This document shows, piece after piece, positions 44,180 through 56,531 of a stretch of DNA of 64,000 bases. The DNA comes from Burkholderiales bacterium (GTDB taxonomy: Bacteria; Pseudomonadota; Gammaproteobacteria; Burkholderiales; Ga0077523): assembly GCA_022843925.1 (NCBI GenBank), contig JALHMS010000006.1:143794-207793 (forward strand), in the 5' to 3' direction. The position numbers were made by a program, and so were the translations under genes. Every line of letters starts with the position of its first letter. The first letter of the stretch is position 1. The notes beneath the pieces were generated by a model. That model did not search any database, was not told the DNA's origin, and saw only the letters and a list, made by a program, of their open reading frames with translations.

Positions 44180-45088
44180 TCAGACGGGTTCGAAGCGGCG
44201 CAGATGCAAGGTCACGGACAGCCATGCCCCGAACCAGCCCAATCCCCCGGCGAGCACCGCCAGAGCGATGGTGTCTCGAATGTCGAGGCGCCGGAGCACC
44301 CCATCCTGGGCGATCAGCGAGGCCGCGACGCCCAGTTCGCGTTCGAGCACGCCCACGGCGAACATCACCAGTCCCCAGGCGATGCACGCCCCGATCAGGC
44401 CCTGCAGGGTCCCGAGGTACAGGAACGGACGCCGGATGAAGGCGTTGGTCGCACCGATCAGCTTGGAAACCTCGATCTCTTCGCGGCGTCCGAGGATCTG
44501 CAGTCGGATGGTGTTGAAGGTGATCGCCACGAGGGCGACGCCAAGGAGGCTGCCGAGGATCACCACCACCGTCCGGCCGCCGCGGATGACGGCCTCCACC
44601 TGTCGGGCCCAGAGGGTGTCCAGTTGCGCGTGATCCACGCCCGGCCATGTCGCAGCTTCGGAGCGCAACGCTTCCAGCGCTTCGGCGCCGTCCGGACGTC
44701 CGGTCACCACGTAGGCGTCCGGCAGCGGATTGCGTCCCAGTTCCTCGACGATCCCCGAGAGTCCTGCTGCCTTCTTCAGGTCCTCCAGTGCCACGGCCTT
44801 CGCGACGAACTGGTACCGGCCGATCGCGGCATGACCCTTCAGCCGGCTCTCGATGTTCCGTGCGACGGTGGCATCGGCGTCGGGCCGCAGGAAGAGGGTG
44901 AGTTGCGGCTCGGCGGCCGCCTGCCGGGAGAAATCCGAGACGTTGCCCAGCACGACGTACATCGCCAGCGGCAGCGAAAGGGCGATCCCGATGACCAGCA
45001 GATTCAGGAATGCCGCCACGAACTGCCCACCGAGCCGGCGGAGCGCATCCTGGAAGGCGAGGCCGTGCTCACGCAGCAGACGGCTCAT
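44180..45088 (-). CDS. ftsX: Cell-division ABC-like permease FtsX
   Basis: 302 residues. Four transmembrane helices (about 25-48, 170-195, 222-245 and 270-290) with a large periplasmic loop after the first. Family segments: DALRRLGGQFVAAFLNLLVIGIALSLPL and the FtsX_ECD region PLPDAYVV. With FtsE it regulates septal amidases, via EnvC in many proteobacteria; an envC homologue is in this window at 9-10 kb. ATG 45088 overlaps the ftsE stop (ATGA). Confidence 0.94.
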   Translation of the reverse strand: MSRLLREHGLAFQDALRRLGGQFVAAFLNLLVIGIALSLPLAMYVVLGNVSDFSRQAAAEPQLTLFLRPDADATVARNIESRLKGHAAIGRYQFVAKAVALEDLKKAAGLSGIVEELGRNPLPDAYVVTGRPDGAEALEALRSEAATWPGVDHAQLDTLWARQVEAVIRGGRTVVVILGSLLGVALVAITFNTIRLQILGRREEIEVSKLIGATNAFIRRPFLYLGTLQGLIGACIAWGLVMFAVGVLERELGVAASLIAQDGVLRRLDIRDTIALAVLAGGLGWFGAWLSVTLHLRRFEPV

Positions 45089-45756
45089 GCCCTGGCCTCG
45101 CCGGAGCGGACGAGGATCCCCTGACGCAACGCCACCTCACGCACGCGCGCGTCGCCGAATGCGGTGGGGGAGTGGGTGGAGACCACCAGCGTCACGCCCA
45201 CTTCGTGCAGGCGCCGGAACAGACCGACGATCTCCAGCGCGTAGGCCTCGTCGAGATTCGCCGTGGGTTCGTCGGCCAGGACCACGGCCGGTCGATGCAC
45301 GATCGCCCGTGCGATGCACACCCGTTGCTGTTCGCCGCCGGACAGCGTCACCGGATCGCCGCGTTCCCGGTCGAGCAGGCCGACGCGGTCCAGGGCGGCA
45401 CGTACGCGCTTTCCGATGTCTGCGCCCGGGAAGCCTGCGATCCGCAGGGGCAGTGCGACGTTGTCGAACACGGATCGGTCGAGCAGCAGCTTGTGGTCCT
45501 GGAACACGAGGCCGAGGTTGCGCCGGAGGTAGGGGAGGGCGCCGCTGCGGATGGTGCCGAGGTCCTGGCCGCTCACGGTGACGGTGCCTTCCGTGGGACG
45601 CTCGATGCCGGCCATCAGTTTGAGGACCGTGCTCTTTCCCGCCCCCGAGTGCCCCGTGAGCAGCACGAACTCGCCGCGTGCCACCGACAGATCGAGGCGC
45701 CGCACGGCCTCCTGCCCACCGGGATGGCGCTTGGTGACCCCCGACAGGGTGATCAT
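45085..45756 (-). CDS. ftsE: Cell-division ATP-binding protein FtsE
   Basis: 223 residues from ATG 45756, preceded by GGAG at good spacing; ATG 45768 lacks such a site. ABC ATPase: Walker [10 protein letters not shown] (about 36-44), Q-loop [11 protein letters not shown], signature [14 protein letters not shown], Walker [14 protein letters not shown]-loop VSTHS. Partner of FtsX. Confidence 0.96.
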   Translation of the reverse strand: MITLSGVTKRHPGGQEAVRRLDLSVARGEFVLLTGHSGAGKSTVLKLMAGIERPTEGTVTVSGQDLGTIRSGALPYLRRNLGLVFQDHKLLLDRSVFDNVALPLRIAGFPGADIGKRVRAALDRVGLLDRERGDPVTLSGGEQQRVCIARAIVHRPAVVLADEPTANLDEAYALEIVGLFRRLHEVGVTLVVSTHSPTAFGDARVREVALRQGILVRSGEARA

Positions 45757-45841
45757 CGATGGCTCCATCAGCCAGGCGCCCCGTCGCGGAGGGCGCAGGC
45801 GGGTTTCCGCGACAGGCAGGCGATACGACGGCGAGCGGTCC

Positions 45842-46858
45842 TCAATCGAGCATGGCGTCCACGAAGGCCCGGGCCTCGAAGGGTCGGAGGTCTTCCAGGC
45901 CTTCGCCCACGCCGATGTATCGGACCGGGATGGGGCGCTCCCGCGCGATCGCCGCGATCACGCCGCCCCTGGCGGTGCCGTCGAGCTTGGTCAGCACGAG
46001 CCCGGTGAGACCGATGGCGTCGTCGAATGCCTTCACCTGTGCGACCGCGTTCTGCCCGGTGTTCGCATCGAGCACGAGCAGCGTCTCGTGGGGGGCGCCA
46101 GGCATCGCCTTGTCGGTGACCCGACGGACCTTCTTCAACTCTTCCATGAGATGCAGTTGGGTCGGCAACCGCCCGGCGGTGTCCGCGAGCAGCACGCCGA
46201 TACCCTTCGCCGTTGCGGATTGCACCGCGTCGAAGATCACCGCACCGGGATCTCCCCCCTGCTGCGAGACCACGAGCACATTGTTCCGGGCCCCCCATTC
46301 CGCCAGTTGCTCGCGGGCGGCGGCCCGGAACGTGTCACCGGCGGCGAGGAGGATGGAGTGCCCCATGCCCTGATAGAGGTGCGCCAGTTTACCGATGGAA
46401 GTGGTCTTGCCTGCGCCGTTGACACCGGTCAACAGGATCACGAACGGCCGCTGCGCAGTGATCTCGAGTGGCTTCTCGAGCGGAGCCACCAGATCTTCCA
46501 GCGCGGCTTTCAGCTGGAGGCGGACCTCCTCGGGTGTCGAGACGCCGAGTTTCCGAACGCGGGCCCGCGTCGCGTCGATGAGATGACGGGTGGCCGACAC
46601 GCCCACGTCGCACGAGAGCAGGATCGCCTCCAGCTCCTCGTAGAACGCCTCGTCGACCTTCGCGCCGCTCGTGAAGAGTTGCTTGAGCTGGCCTCCCAGC
46701 TTCTCGCGGGTCGCCGAAAGCCCGTCGCGCAGCCGCTGCGCCCAGGATCGCTTGGGCTCCACCGGCGTGGCGTCGGCGACCGCCTCGGCGACCTTCTCGG
46801 TGTCGGGCGTGGTGTCCGCGCCGGCCTTCTTTGCGGCGCCCTTGAAGAAACTAAGCAT
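45842..46858 (-). CDS. ftsY: Signal recognition particle receptor FtsY
   Basis: 338 residues: short acidic/Ala-rich N-terminal A region, then the N domain (about 45-120) and GTPase G domain (LLTGVNGAGKTTSIGKLA, DTAGRLPTQ, TKLDGTARGG). Receives ribosome-nascent chain-SRP complexes at the membrane. First gene of the leftward ftsY-ftsE-ftsX-rpoH run; 85 bases separate it from ftsE. Confidence 0.96.
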   Translation of the reverse strand: MLSFFKGAAKKAGADTTPDTEKVAEAVADATPVEPKRSWAQRLRDGLSATREKLGGQLKQLFTSGAKVDEAFYEELEAILLSCDVGVSATRHLIDATRARVRKLGVSTPEEVRLQLKAALEDLVAPLEKPLEITAQRPFVILLTGVNGAGKTTSIGKLAHLYQGMGHSILLAAGDTFRAAAREQLAEWGARNNVLVVSQQGGDPGAVIFDAVQSATAKGIGVLLADTAGRLPTQLHLMEELKKVRRVTDKAMPGAPHETLLVLDANTGQNAVAQVKAFDDAIGLTGLVLTKLDGTARGGVIAAIARERPIPVRYIGVGEGLEDLRPFEARAFVDAMLD

Positions 46859-47283
46859 GATGTAGAGTGTCTAGGCCCCGTCCGCGTCGGGGCTGCACGG
46901 AACGCCGAAGACCGAAAGGTGACCATGCGGCCATGATGAGCGAGGTGCTGAGCTTCCAGTCAGATCTGCAGTTCCCGATGGTGCTCCACCCTATTTCACC
47001 ATCGAGCATTTCAGAACCTGAACGAGCGCCGGAAGAACATGGCGGCTCTCGGAAATTGCGGCAACCTGCAGTCCTGCCGGCCCTTCGGAACGAGTCGAAA
47101 TCCTTCGAAACCAACCGAGGCCCACCGGAACGCACACCAATCGGAACGTACACCAGTCGGAACAAGTCGGAAGAAATCGAACCCGTCGGAAAAATCGAAC
47201 TCATTCGGATCTTCAGGCGAGCGAGCTGTCGGACGACAGCCTCGGTCGCGAATTCTAGTCCCAACCCCAACCGACACGCCAAC
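46859..47283. other. Divergent spacer between ftsY and the M16 operon (no gene seen)
   Basis: 425 bases between divergent genes. The plus frame stays open through it, but its translation is low-complexity and unlike anything upstream of M16 proteins, so I do not call it coding. The right half holds the quasi-repeat described separately. The left part (46930-47010) is less GC-rich and should contain the two divergent promoters, but I cannot point to boxes with confidence. Confidence 0.6.
47084..47240. repeat. Quasi-periodic TCGGAA array
   Basis: TCGGAA or TCGAA words recur at 9-11 base intervals across the stretch. Near the middle two adjacent 16-mers are almost identical: CGGAACGCACACCAAT and CGGAACGTACACCAGT. 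After them come shorter units (CGGAACAAGT, CGGAAGAAAT, CGAACCCGT, CGGAAAAAT, CGAACTCATT). On the plus strand this gives many GGA triplets just upstream of the first M16 gene. Confidence 0.7.
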
Positions 47284-48675
47284 ATGATTCACGCCATCCT
47301 GCGTCGCGCATGCCGCGCCGCCATCCCCGGTCTCGCGCTGGTCGGCGCTGTCACCGGATCCCCCGTCCAGGCTGCCCAGGGAGACCTGCGCGAGCACACC
47401 CTGGCCAACGGCATGCGCATCGTCGTGATGGAAGATCACCGCGCGCCGACCGTCGCTTCGATGGTCTGGTACAAGGCCGGCAGCATGGACGAGATCAGCG
47501 GCACGACCGGCGTCGCGCACGTGCTCGAGCACATGATGTTCAAGGGGACCGAGAAGCACCCCGTGAACACCTTCTCGAAGCTCATCGCAGCCGCAGGCGG
47601 ACGCGAGAATGCGTTCACCAGCAAGGACTACACGGCCTACTTCCAACAGCTCCACAAGTCGAAGCTGCCGCTCGCCCTGGAACTCGAGGCCGACCGGATG
47701 CAGAACCTCATCCTCGACGATGCGGAATTCGCGAAGGAGATCCGCGTGGTGATGGAGGAGCGCCGCATGCGCACCGACGATCAGCCCCGTTCCCTCCTGT
47801 TCGAGCAGCTGATGTCCGCCGCTTACACCGTGAGCCCGTACCAATGGCCCATCATCGGCTGGATGAACGACCTCGAGAACATGACGGCCCAGGATGCCCG
47901 CGATTGGTACAGCCGCTGGTACGCGCCCAACAACGCCATGCTCGTGGTGGTCGGCGATGTGGTGCCGGACGAGGTCTTCGCCATCGCAGAGCAGCGCTTC
48001 GGTCCGCTGCCGTCCCGGGCCCTGCCGCTTCGCAAGGTGCAGCAGGAGCCGCCCCAGCGCGGCGCCAAGCGGCTGAACGTCAAGGCACCCGGGGAACTGC
48101 CCTATCTGCTGATGGGGTGGCACGCACCGGTCGTCCGCGACCCTGCCAACGATCGCGAGCCCTACGCGCTCGAAGTGCTCGTCGGAGTGCTCGATGGCAA
48201 CGACGCTGCACGCCTCGATCGCGCCCTCGTGCGGGAGCAACGGCTCGCCATGAGCGCCGGAGCCAGCTACGACAGCGTGAACCGCGGTCCCGGCATGTTC
48301 TTCCTCGACGGCGTACCAGCCCCGGGCCGTACCGTCGCCGATCTCGAGCAGGCGTTGCGCGACCAGATCCGGCGCATCGTCGACGAAGGCATCAGCGATG
48401 CCGAACTGACGCGCGTGAAGACGCAGGTGATCGCGCAGCAGGTCTTCCAGCGCGATTCGATGTTCTATCAGGCGATGCAGATGGGCGTGCTCCATACCTC
48501 GGGGCTTCCGTATGACGCAGGGCCGATCCAGGTGCAGCGCATCCGCGAGGTCACGGCAGACGAGGTTCGTGAGGTCGCCCGCCGTTACCTGGTCGACGAC
48601 GGCCTCACCGTCGCCGTCCTGGATCCCCAGCCGCTCGCCAAGCCCCAGGCCGCCGCCGCGACCCCGAACCGTTGA
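47284..48675 (+). CDS. M16-family zinc metallopeptidase (catalytic subunit)
   Basis: 463 residues from ATG 47284. Signal peptide (IPGLALVGAVTGSPVQA). Inverted zinc motif HxxEH in GVAHVLEHMMFKG (His79, Glu82, His83) and the distal glutamate in EIRVVMEERRMR. Two M16 domains. It immediately precedes a second M16 protein without the zinc motif, the arrangement of two-subunit periplasmic M16 peptidases. Substrate unknown. Confidence 0.93.
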   Translation: MIHAILRRACRAAIPGLALVGAVTGSPVQAAQGDLREHTLANGMRIVVMEDHRAPTVASMVWYKAGSMDEISGTTGVAHVLEHMMFKGTEKHPVNTFSKLIAAAGGRENAFTSKDYTAYFQQLHKSKLPLALELEADRMQNLILDDAEFAKEIRVVMEERRMRTDDQPRSLLFEQLMSAAYTVSPYQWPIIGWMNDLENMTAQDARDWYSRWYAPNNAMLVVVGDVVPDEVFAIAEQRFGPLPSRALPLRKVQQEPPQRGAKRLNVKAPGELPYLLMGWHAPVVRDPANDREPYALEVLVGVLDGNDAARLDRALVREQRLAMSAGASYDSVNRGPGMFFLDGVPAPGRTVADLEQALRDQIRRIVDEGISDAELTRVKTQVIAQQVFQRDSMFYQAMQMGVLHTSGLPYDAGPIQVQRIREVTADEVREVARRYLVDDGLTVAVLDPQPLAKPQAAAATPNR

Positions 48676-48692
48676 TCTCTCGCAGAGCCATC

Positions 48693-50035
48693 ATGTCTTT
48701 CCCGTCGCCCTTCGCAAGATTGCATCTGTTCCGCACGCTCGCTTCCGTCGCGTGCCTCCTCGTCCCTGCGCTCGCCGGCGCCACGCTGCCGATCCAGTCG
48801 TGGCAGCTTCCCAACGGCGCCCGCGTTCTCTTCGTCGAGAACCGGGCCCTGCCGATGCTCGATGTCTCCGTCGACTTTCCGGCGGGCGCGAGTCGCGATG
48901 TCCCCGAGACCACCGGCCTCGCCGCCATGACGATCGGCCTGATGCGCCTCGGGGCCGGCGGGCTGGGCGAGTCCGACGTCAGCGGCCGTCTCGCCGATGT
49001 CGGGGCGATCATGGGTACGCGGTTCGATGCCGACCGCGCCGGGTATCAGGCGCGGACCCTCTCGAGCCCCCAGGAGCGTGAGCAGACGCTCGACCTCCTC
49101 TCGAAAGTCCTGCAGGCCCCAGCGTTTCCCGCCGACGTCCTCGATCGCGAGCGCAGCCGCCTCACGGCGAGCCTGAAGGAGGCCGCGCTCAAGCCGGAGT
49201 CGATCGCGGACCGTGCGTTCCAGACCGCGGTGTTCCGCGACCATCCGTATGGCCGTCGCGGTTCGGGTGAGATCGAAACGATTGCCCGGATCACCACCGA
49301 CGACCTGCGTGCCTTCCACGCCCGCTGGTACCGGGCCGACTGGGCGATCGTCGCCGTGATGGGCGACGTGTCCCGGGAAGAAGCCGACGCCATCGCGCGC
49401 CGCCTCACCGATGGCCTTCCCCGCGCCACGGGCCCGGTGCCACCGCTGGCGCCCGTCGCGCCGCTCGACGCCAGCGTCGAACGCTTCATCGATCATCCGG
49501 CGAGTCAGAGCCACATCCTCGTCGGCCAGCCGGGCATCCGCCGCAGCGATCCCGACTACTTCCCGCTCTTCGTGGGCAACTACATCCTCGGCGGTGGCGG
49601 GTTCGCCTCGCGGATGGTCGACGAGATCCGCCAGAAGCGCGGCCTCGCCTACAGCGCCTACAGCTACTTCTCGCCGATGGCCGAGGCGGGCGCCTTCCAG
49701 GTCGGCCTGCAGACCAAGAAGGAACAGGCCGGCGAGGCGTTGTCGGTGGTCCGCGAGACCGTGAAACGCTACGTGGACGAGGGGCCCACCGAGGCCGAAC
49801 TCGAAGCGGCGAAGCAGAACCTCGTGGGGGGCTTCCCGTTGCGCATCGACTCGAACAAGAAGATCCACGACTATCTGGCGGTGATCGGTTTCTACGGCCT
49901 GCCGCTCGACTATCTCGACCAGTTCGTCGAACGCATCGAGGCGGTCACGGTTGCCCAGATCCGCGACGCGTTCCAACGCCGCGTCCAGCCGGACCGCATG
50001 GTGACCGTGGTCGTCGGCGGCGCCCCCCGGCTCCA

Positions 50036-50039
<4 letters not shown>
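48693..50039 (+). CDS. M16-family peptidase-like protein lacking the zinc site
   Basis: 448 residues from ATG 48693; TTG 48672, overlapping the upstream stop as TTGA, is an alternative. Signal peptide (VACLLVPALAGA). Where the catalytic member has HxxEH this one has GLAAMTIGLMRLG, so no zinc site. It keeps the Arg/Tyr pair region FASRMVDEIRQKRGLAYSAYSYF, characteristic of the non-metal partner that completes the active site in heterodimeric M16 enzymes. Confidence 0.9.
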
Positions 50040-51096
<1,057 letters not shown>

Positions 51097-51232
51097 CGAA
51101 ACGGCGGGAGAGCGAGGACAGATTTTGACGATTTCGACGAACATATCGGGAATACGTGAGGAGAAAGCGGCGAGATATGGACCGCTCTCCCACTGTTGCA
51201 GCCGAATCATCCTAAGTTCGACAGGCTCCTAG

Positions 51233-51499
<267 letters not shown>

Positions 51500-51502
51500 C
51501 TG

Positions 51503-51518
51503 CGGGGTCCGTACCCCG
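51503..51518. other. Small hairpin between convergent fdx and pcaB
   Basis: CGGGGT (51503-51508) pairs with ACCCCG (51513-51518), loop CCGT. No T-tract; weak termination signal at best. Confidence 0.35.
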
Positions 51519-51523
51519 GCTGC

Positions 51524-52930
51524 TCACGCCGGGCGGTCCCCCAGATGTTCCGCTGCCGCCAGTGCGCGCGCGACGAGGACATCCGCGAGCCCCACGTAGT
51601 GCCGAGGTTCGAACAGCCGCGCGAGCGTGTCGTCGGACAGCACCCCGCGCACTTCCAGGAACTCCGACAAGACCTGGCGCAGATGCCGACGCTCGGCCAG
51701 CGCCTGTGTGCACGCGCGCTCCACGAGCTGATGGGCTGCCATGCGGCCCAGCGCCGGCGCGAGCGCGACGGTCACCGCCTCCGCGAGGATGAGTCCGCGC
51801 GTGAGCTCCAGGTTCTCCCGCATCCGCCCGGCGTCCACTTCGAGGCCCTGGATGACGTGCGTGAGATGCACCACCGCCCCGTGCACCAGCAGGAAGATCT
51901 CGGGAAGGGTCTCCCACTCGGCGTGCCAGCCGCCTGCAGCCCGGCCGTGCTCCTGCACCATCGCCGAGAGCATCGTCGACACGAGCCCGGGGATGCGCAA
52001 CGCCGCCGCCGCGGTCACGGTGGCGCCCACCGGGTTCCGTTTGTGAGGCAGCGAGGACGAGCCGCCCCGACCCGGCGAATGCGGTTCGGCGACCTCCGCG
52101 ATCTCCGTCTGCATGAGCAGCAGCAGGTCGCGGGCGATCTTCCCGAGCGTGCCGCCGATCAGACCGAGCGTGGTGGCGGTCTCCGCCATGCGATCTCGCT
52201 GGGTGTGCCAGGGGATGTCCGGCAATGCCAGGCCGAGATCCCGCGCAAGGGCCGCCGCCACTTCCAGCCCGAGTTCGCCGAGCGATGCGAGCGTGCCGGC
52301 CGCGCCGCCGAACTGGATGGCGAGCACCCGCGGCTGCAGTTCGCGCAGTCGCACGCGGTCGCGGGTGAGCGCGGAAAGCCACCCTGCCGCCTGCAGCCCG
52401 AACGTCGTGGGCAGCGCCTGCTGCATCAACGTGCGTCCGGCGACGGGCGTCAGGGCATGCGTCGAGGCGAGCCCTGCCACGGCGTGGGCGAGTCGCGCGA
52501 GATCGACCGACAACAGATCGAGCCCGGCCCGCATCTGCAGCACGAACCCGGTGTCGATGATGTCCTGGCTCGTGCCGCCCCAGTGCACGAAGCGTGCGGC
52601 TTCGGGGTCTTCCCGCGCGACCGCCTCGGTGAGCCATTTCACGAGGGGGATCGCCGGGTTCCCGGCCATGGCCGCGGCGACGCCGAGCGCCACGAGGTCG
52701 TAGTGCGCAGCGTCGCAGTGGCGCTCGATGATCCCGGCGGCGCCGGCAGGGATCGCGCCGACGCGCGCATTGGCACGTGCGAGCGCCGCTTCCACGTCGA
52801 GCATCGCCTGCACGCGCGAACGGTCGGAGAGCACCTCGCGCATGCGCACACTGCCGAAGAGCGGATCGAGCAGACCCACGACGTGCCCCTGCGGCGTTTC
52901 TCCCGGGAGCGGCGGCGTGGTGGCGGTCAT
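51524..52930 (-). CDS. pcaB: 3-carboxy-cis,cis-muconate cycloisomerase
   Basis: Fumarase/aspartase-superfamily enzyme of the protocatechuate branch of the beta-ketoadipate pathway. 468 residues. Signatures: LDPLFGSVRMREVLSDRSRVQAMLDVEAALA, HWGGTSQDIIDTGF and GRGGSSSLPHKRNPVGA (the superfamily SSxMPxKxNP loop; the first base of the motif varies in PcaB). It lies downstream of pcaHG in the same direction. Confidence 0.92.
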   Translation of the reverse strand: MTATTPPLPGETPQGHVVGLLDPLFGSVRMREVLSDRSRVQAMLDVEAALARANARVGAIPAGAAGIIERHCDAAHYDLVALGVAAAMAGNPAIPLVKWLTEAVAREDPEAARFVHWGGTSQDIIDTGFVLQMRAGLDLLSVDLARLAHAVAGLASTHALTPVAGRTLMQQALPTTFGLQAAGWLSALTRDRVRLRELQPRVLAIQFGGAAGTLASLGELGLEVAAALARDLGLALPDIPWHTQRDRMAETATTLGLIGGTLGKIARDLLLLMQTEIAEVAEPHSPGRGGSSSLPHKRNPVGATVTAAAALRIPGLVSTMLSAMVQEHGRAAGGWHAEWETLPEIFLLVHGAVVHLTHVIQGLEVDAGRMRENLELTRGLILAEAVTVALAPALGRMAAHQLVERACTQALAERRHLRQVLSEFLEVRGVLSDDTLARLFEPRHYVGLADVLVARALAAAEHLGDRPA

Positions 52931-52988
52931 CCGACGCCTCGATTCGTCGCGATGCCTGCCTCGTGTCGGGCGCGGGTGATCACCGGGG

Positions 52989-53552
52989 TCAGCAGTCGAA
53001 GAACACCGTCTCGCCTTCGCCCTGGAGGATCACGTTCCAGGTGAAGCCGCCGACGGGCTCCGGGCGGGCGATGAGCGTGCCGCGTCGCTCGATGGGCACG
53101 AGGGCAAGGACGGGATCCTGCGCAGTGGCGTCGTCGTCGGGGAAGTAGATGCGCGTCACGAGTTGCTTCAGCAGGCCGCGCATGAACACGCCTACGAGGA
53201 TGTGCGGGGCCTGGAGCGCGCCATCGGGACCGGGCACGCGTCCGGGCACGATGGTCGCGAACCGGAACGCGCCCGCGGCATCCGTCGAAACGCGTCCGAA
53301 GCCGTGGAAACGCGGGTCCGCGGCACGCTCCTGCCGGTCGTCGGGGTGCGCGTACCTGCCCTCCGCGTTCGCCTGCCACAACTCCAGCAAGGCATCGGTC
53401 ACGGGTGTGCCGTCGCCGTCCAGAACCCTCCCGGCGATCGTCACCCGGTGCCCCGGGACCCCGGTCGGTGCGAGGTCGTCGCGCAGCAGTGCGTCGAGAC
53501 CGATCGCGAAGTAGGGGCCGACCGTCTGGCTGGCCGTGGCGGGCAGATGCAT
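52989..53552 (-). CDS. pcaG: Protocatechuate 3,4-dioxygenase alpha subunit
   Basis: Non-catalytic-metal subunit that shapes the active site of the intradiol dioxygenase. 187 residues from ATG 53552, one base after the pcaH stop; the longer reading would overlap pcaH. Motifs: TASQTVGPYFAIGL, GRVLDGDGTPVTDALLELWQANAEGRY and FMRGLLKQLVTRIYFPD. No Tyr/His iron ligand set, as expected for alpha. Confidence 0.93.
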   Translation of the reverse strand: MHLPATASQTVGPYFAIGLDALLRDDLAPTGVPGHRVTIAGRVLDGDGTPVTDALLELWQANAEGRYAHPDDRQERAADPRFHGFGRVSTDAAGAFRFATIVPGRVPGPDGALQAPHILVGVFMRGLLKQLVTRIYFPDDDATAQDPVLALVPIERRGTLIARPEPVGGFTWNVILQGEGETVFFDC

Positions 53553-53553
53553 C

Positions 53554-54261
53554 TCAGGCGGACGCCGGCGTGGCATCGCGACCGCGCAGCACGATGTCGA
53601 AGCGATAGCCGAGGGCGAACTCCGGCTGCGTGGTTTCCCAGTCGAAGGTCGACACGAGTCGATCTCGCGCCCTGGGGTCCGCGGTGCTGTTGAAGATCGG
53701 ATCCGCGGGCAGCAGCGGATCGCCGGGAAAATACATCTGGGTCACGAGCCGCGTGAGGAACGCGCGCCCGAACAGCGAGAAGTGGATGTGCGCCGGTCGC
53801 CACGCGTTGTGGTGGTTGCGCCACGGATAGGCGCCCGGCTTGATCGTGACGAAGCGGTAGCGGCCTTCCGCGTCCGTCAGCATGCGGCCGCAGCCCGAGA
53901 AGTTCGGATCGATCGGCGCATCGTGGCGGTCGTTCACGTGCCGATAGCGGCCCGCTGCGTTGCACTGCCAGACCTCGACGAGCGCGTGCGGCACGGGCCC
54001 GCCGTCCTCGTCCAGCACGCGACCCGACACCACGATGCGTTCACCGAGCGGCTCCCCGGCGTGCTGCTTCGTCAGATCGTCGTGAGGACCCGCGCCCACG
54101 GCGTCGTGGCCGAAGATCGGCCCCGTCATCTCGGAGAGCGTCTGCGGCATGCGCACGAGCGGCCGTGTGGGCGAGCGCTTCGCGGTGGAGGTGTAGGCAG
54201 GATGCAGGTACTCGGGCTGCGTGCCCGGCTGGGCGCGCCGGTACTGGCGAACCGGATGCAT
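53554..54261 (-). CDS. pcaH: Protocatechuate 3,4-dioxygenase beta subunit
   Basis: Iron-binding subunit that opens the protocatechuate ring between its hydroxyls. 235 residues. Fe(III) ligands lie in RHVNDRH (Tyr just before), GAYPWRNHHNAWRPAHIHF (Tyr and His residues) of the intradiol family, with GRVLDEDGGPVPHALVEVWQ. First gene of the leftward pcaHGB group. No regulator gene (pcaQ/pcaR) is adjacent. Confidence 0.94.
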   Translation of the reverse strand: MHPVRQYRRAQPGTQPEYLHPAYTSTAKRSPTRPLVRMPQTLSEMTGPIFGHDAVGAGPHDDLTKQHAGEPLGERIVVSGRVLDEDGGPVPHALVEVWQCNAAGRYRHVNDRHDAPIDPNFSGCGRMLTDAEGRYRFVTIKPGAYPWRNHHNAWRPAHIHFSLFGRAFLTRLVTQMYFPGDPLLPADPIFNSTADPRARDRLVSTFDWETTQPEFALGYRFDIVLRGRDATPASA

Positions 54262-54665
54262 GACGAACTCCCCCCGATGGCGGTCGGCGTGCGGTCTACC
54301 GATGGATGTTCTACGCGGCCCCGGTGTCTGCCGTGGACTGACCCTGGCGGCTTGTGTCGATTCCTGCGCGACCTCTCCGGTCGTGTCGGCGCTTCATCGC
54401 CGTGCAGGAGCCCACGTGCCACTCGACAATGCGGGTATCCAGGCAACTTACGTCCAAGGTTGCAGCGGCGTCAAGGTGCGGTGACCGGGAGAGCACCGCT
54501 GCACGGGGGCTGCTCCCGGGTCGCCAACATGACGACGCTGTCGCGCGATGGCGCCGGCCTGAGATTCGTGGGCGCTGCCCGGAACGCGCCTGACCAGCCT
54601 CTGTGGGATCGCAACCGGTCCCATCGCGCCGATCCGCCCTCGGCACCTGTGCCCCGGGTCTGCCC
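54262..54665. other. 404-base gap upstream of pcaH, no gene seen
   Basis: Both flanking genes point leftward. Short open frames here have no recognisable similarity, start signals or signal peptides. The pcaH promoter must lie in it, but I see neither clear -35/-10 boxes nor a convincing LysR or IclR operator. Confidence 0.5.
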
Positions 54666-55439
54666 TCAGCCCGCCCGTACCCGCTCCCCGTGACGGAACA
54701 TCGCCAGCTCGCCGGGTGCGAGCGCCGTCCATGCCTCGTTGTCCGTGAGCGGCAATGTGGCGATCACCGCGACGCGGTCGTCGGGCGTGGTCACGGTGCT
54801 GAAGTCGACCGCGACATCCTCGTCGACGAGGTGCGCGGTGGTGAAGGGCGCACGGCGCTCCACGTACGCGAGCTGCGTCGATGCCCGGGCGAACAGGCAG
54901 TCCCCGTTCGAGAGCAGGAAGTTGAAGGTGCCACGGGTGGCCACGTCGTCGGCCCACGTGCGGATCACCGGCAGCAGGGCGTCGCTGTCCGGGGCGCGGT
55001 CGCCGAAGTGCCCGCGCAACGTCTCGATCAGATGGCAGAACGCCAACTCGCTGTCGGTGGCGCCCACCGGCCGGCACTGGCCCGAGAGTGCGGGATCGTA
55101 GTTGTCGAGCGTGCCGTTGTGCGCGAACAGCCAGTAGCGGCCCCACAGTTCGCGCATGAACGGGTGGGTGTTCTCCAGTCCCACCGGGCCGCGGGTGGCC
55201 TTGCGGATGTGGGCGATGACGTTCATCGAACGGATCGGATAGTCCCGCACAAGTTGCGCCACGGGGGAATGCGCCGCCGGTTCCGGGTCGAGGAAGACGC
55301 GGCAGCCTCGGCCCTCGAAGAACGCGATGCCCCAGCCGTCGCCATGATGGTCGGTCCGGCCGCCGCGTTGCTGGAAACCGGCGAACGAGAAGCAGATGTC
55401 CGTGGGGACGTTGCAGTTCATGCCGAGAAGCTGGCACAT
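54666..55439 (-). CDS. Class II glutamine amidotransferase (YafJ type)
   Basis: 257 residues beginning MCQLLGMNC, so Cys2 is the N-terminal nucleophile after Met removal. Family motifs: [49 protein letters not shown] and [14 protein letters not shown]. Only the glutaminase domain is present; the partner or acceptor is unknown. Divergent from cysK with 141 bases between. Confidence 0.9.
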   Translation of the reverse strand: MCQLLGMNCNVPTDICFSFAGFQQRGGRTDHHGDGWGIAFFEGRGCRVFLDPEPAAHSPVAQLVRDYPIRSMNVIAHIRKATRGPVGLENTHPFMRELWGRYWLFAHNGTLDNYDPALSGQCRPVGATDSELAFCHLIETLRGHFGDRAPDSDALLPVIRTWADDVATRGTFNFLLSNGDCLFARASTQLAYVERRAPFTTAHLVDEDVAVDFSTVTTPDDRVAVIATLPLTDNEAWTALAPGELAMFRHGERVRAG

Positions 55440-55580
55440 GGTGGATGCGCACGGTTGGACGGGATGCCGATTATCGACGATGGTCGCGGGCCGGGGAGCG
55501 CAGTCTGGCACCCCGTCGCACGGTGGGTTAGCCTCGCCGGCTTGCCCCGTCCCCAAAGCACACGAGAGGAGAGAATCGTC

Positions 55581-56513
<933 letters not shown>

Positions 56514-56531
56514 AGCTGACGCCCTCGACGC

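Noticed and set aside
46867-47283. N-terminal extension of the first M16 peptidase through the repeat spacer
   Set aside because: The added residues are low-complexity and would bury the clear signal peptide that starts at 47284.
53536-54693. 385-codon plus-strand frame opposite pcaH
   Set aside because: Shadow of the pcaH coding strand; no start signal, no domain.
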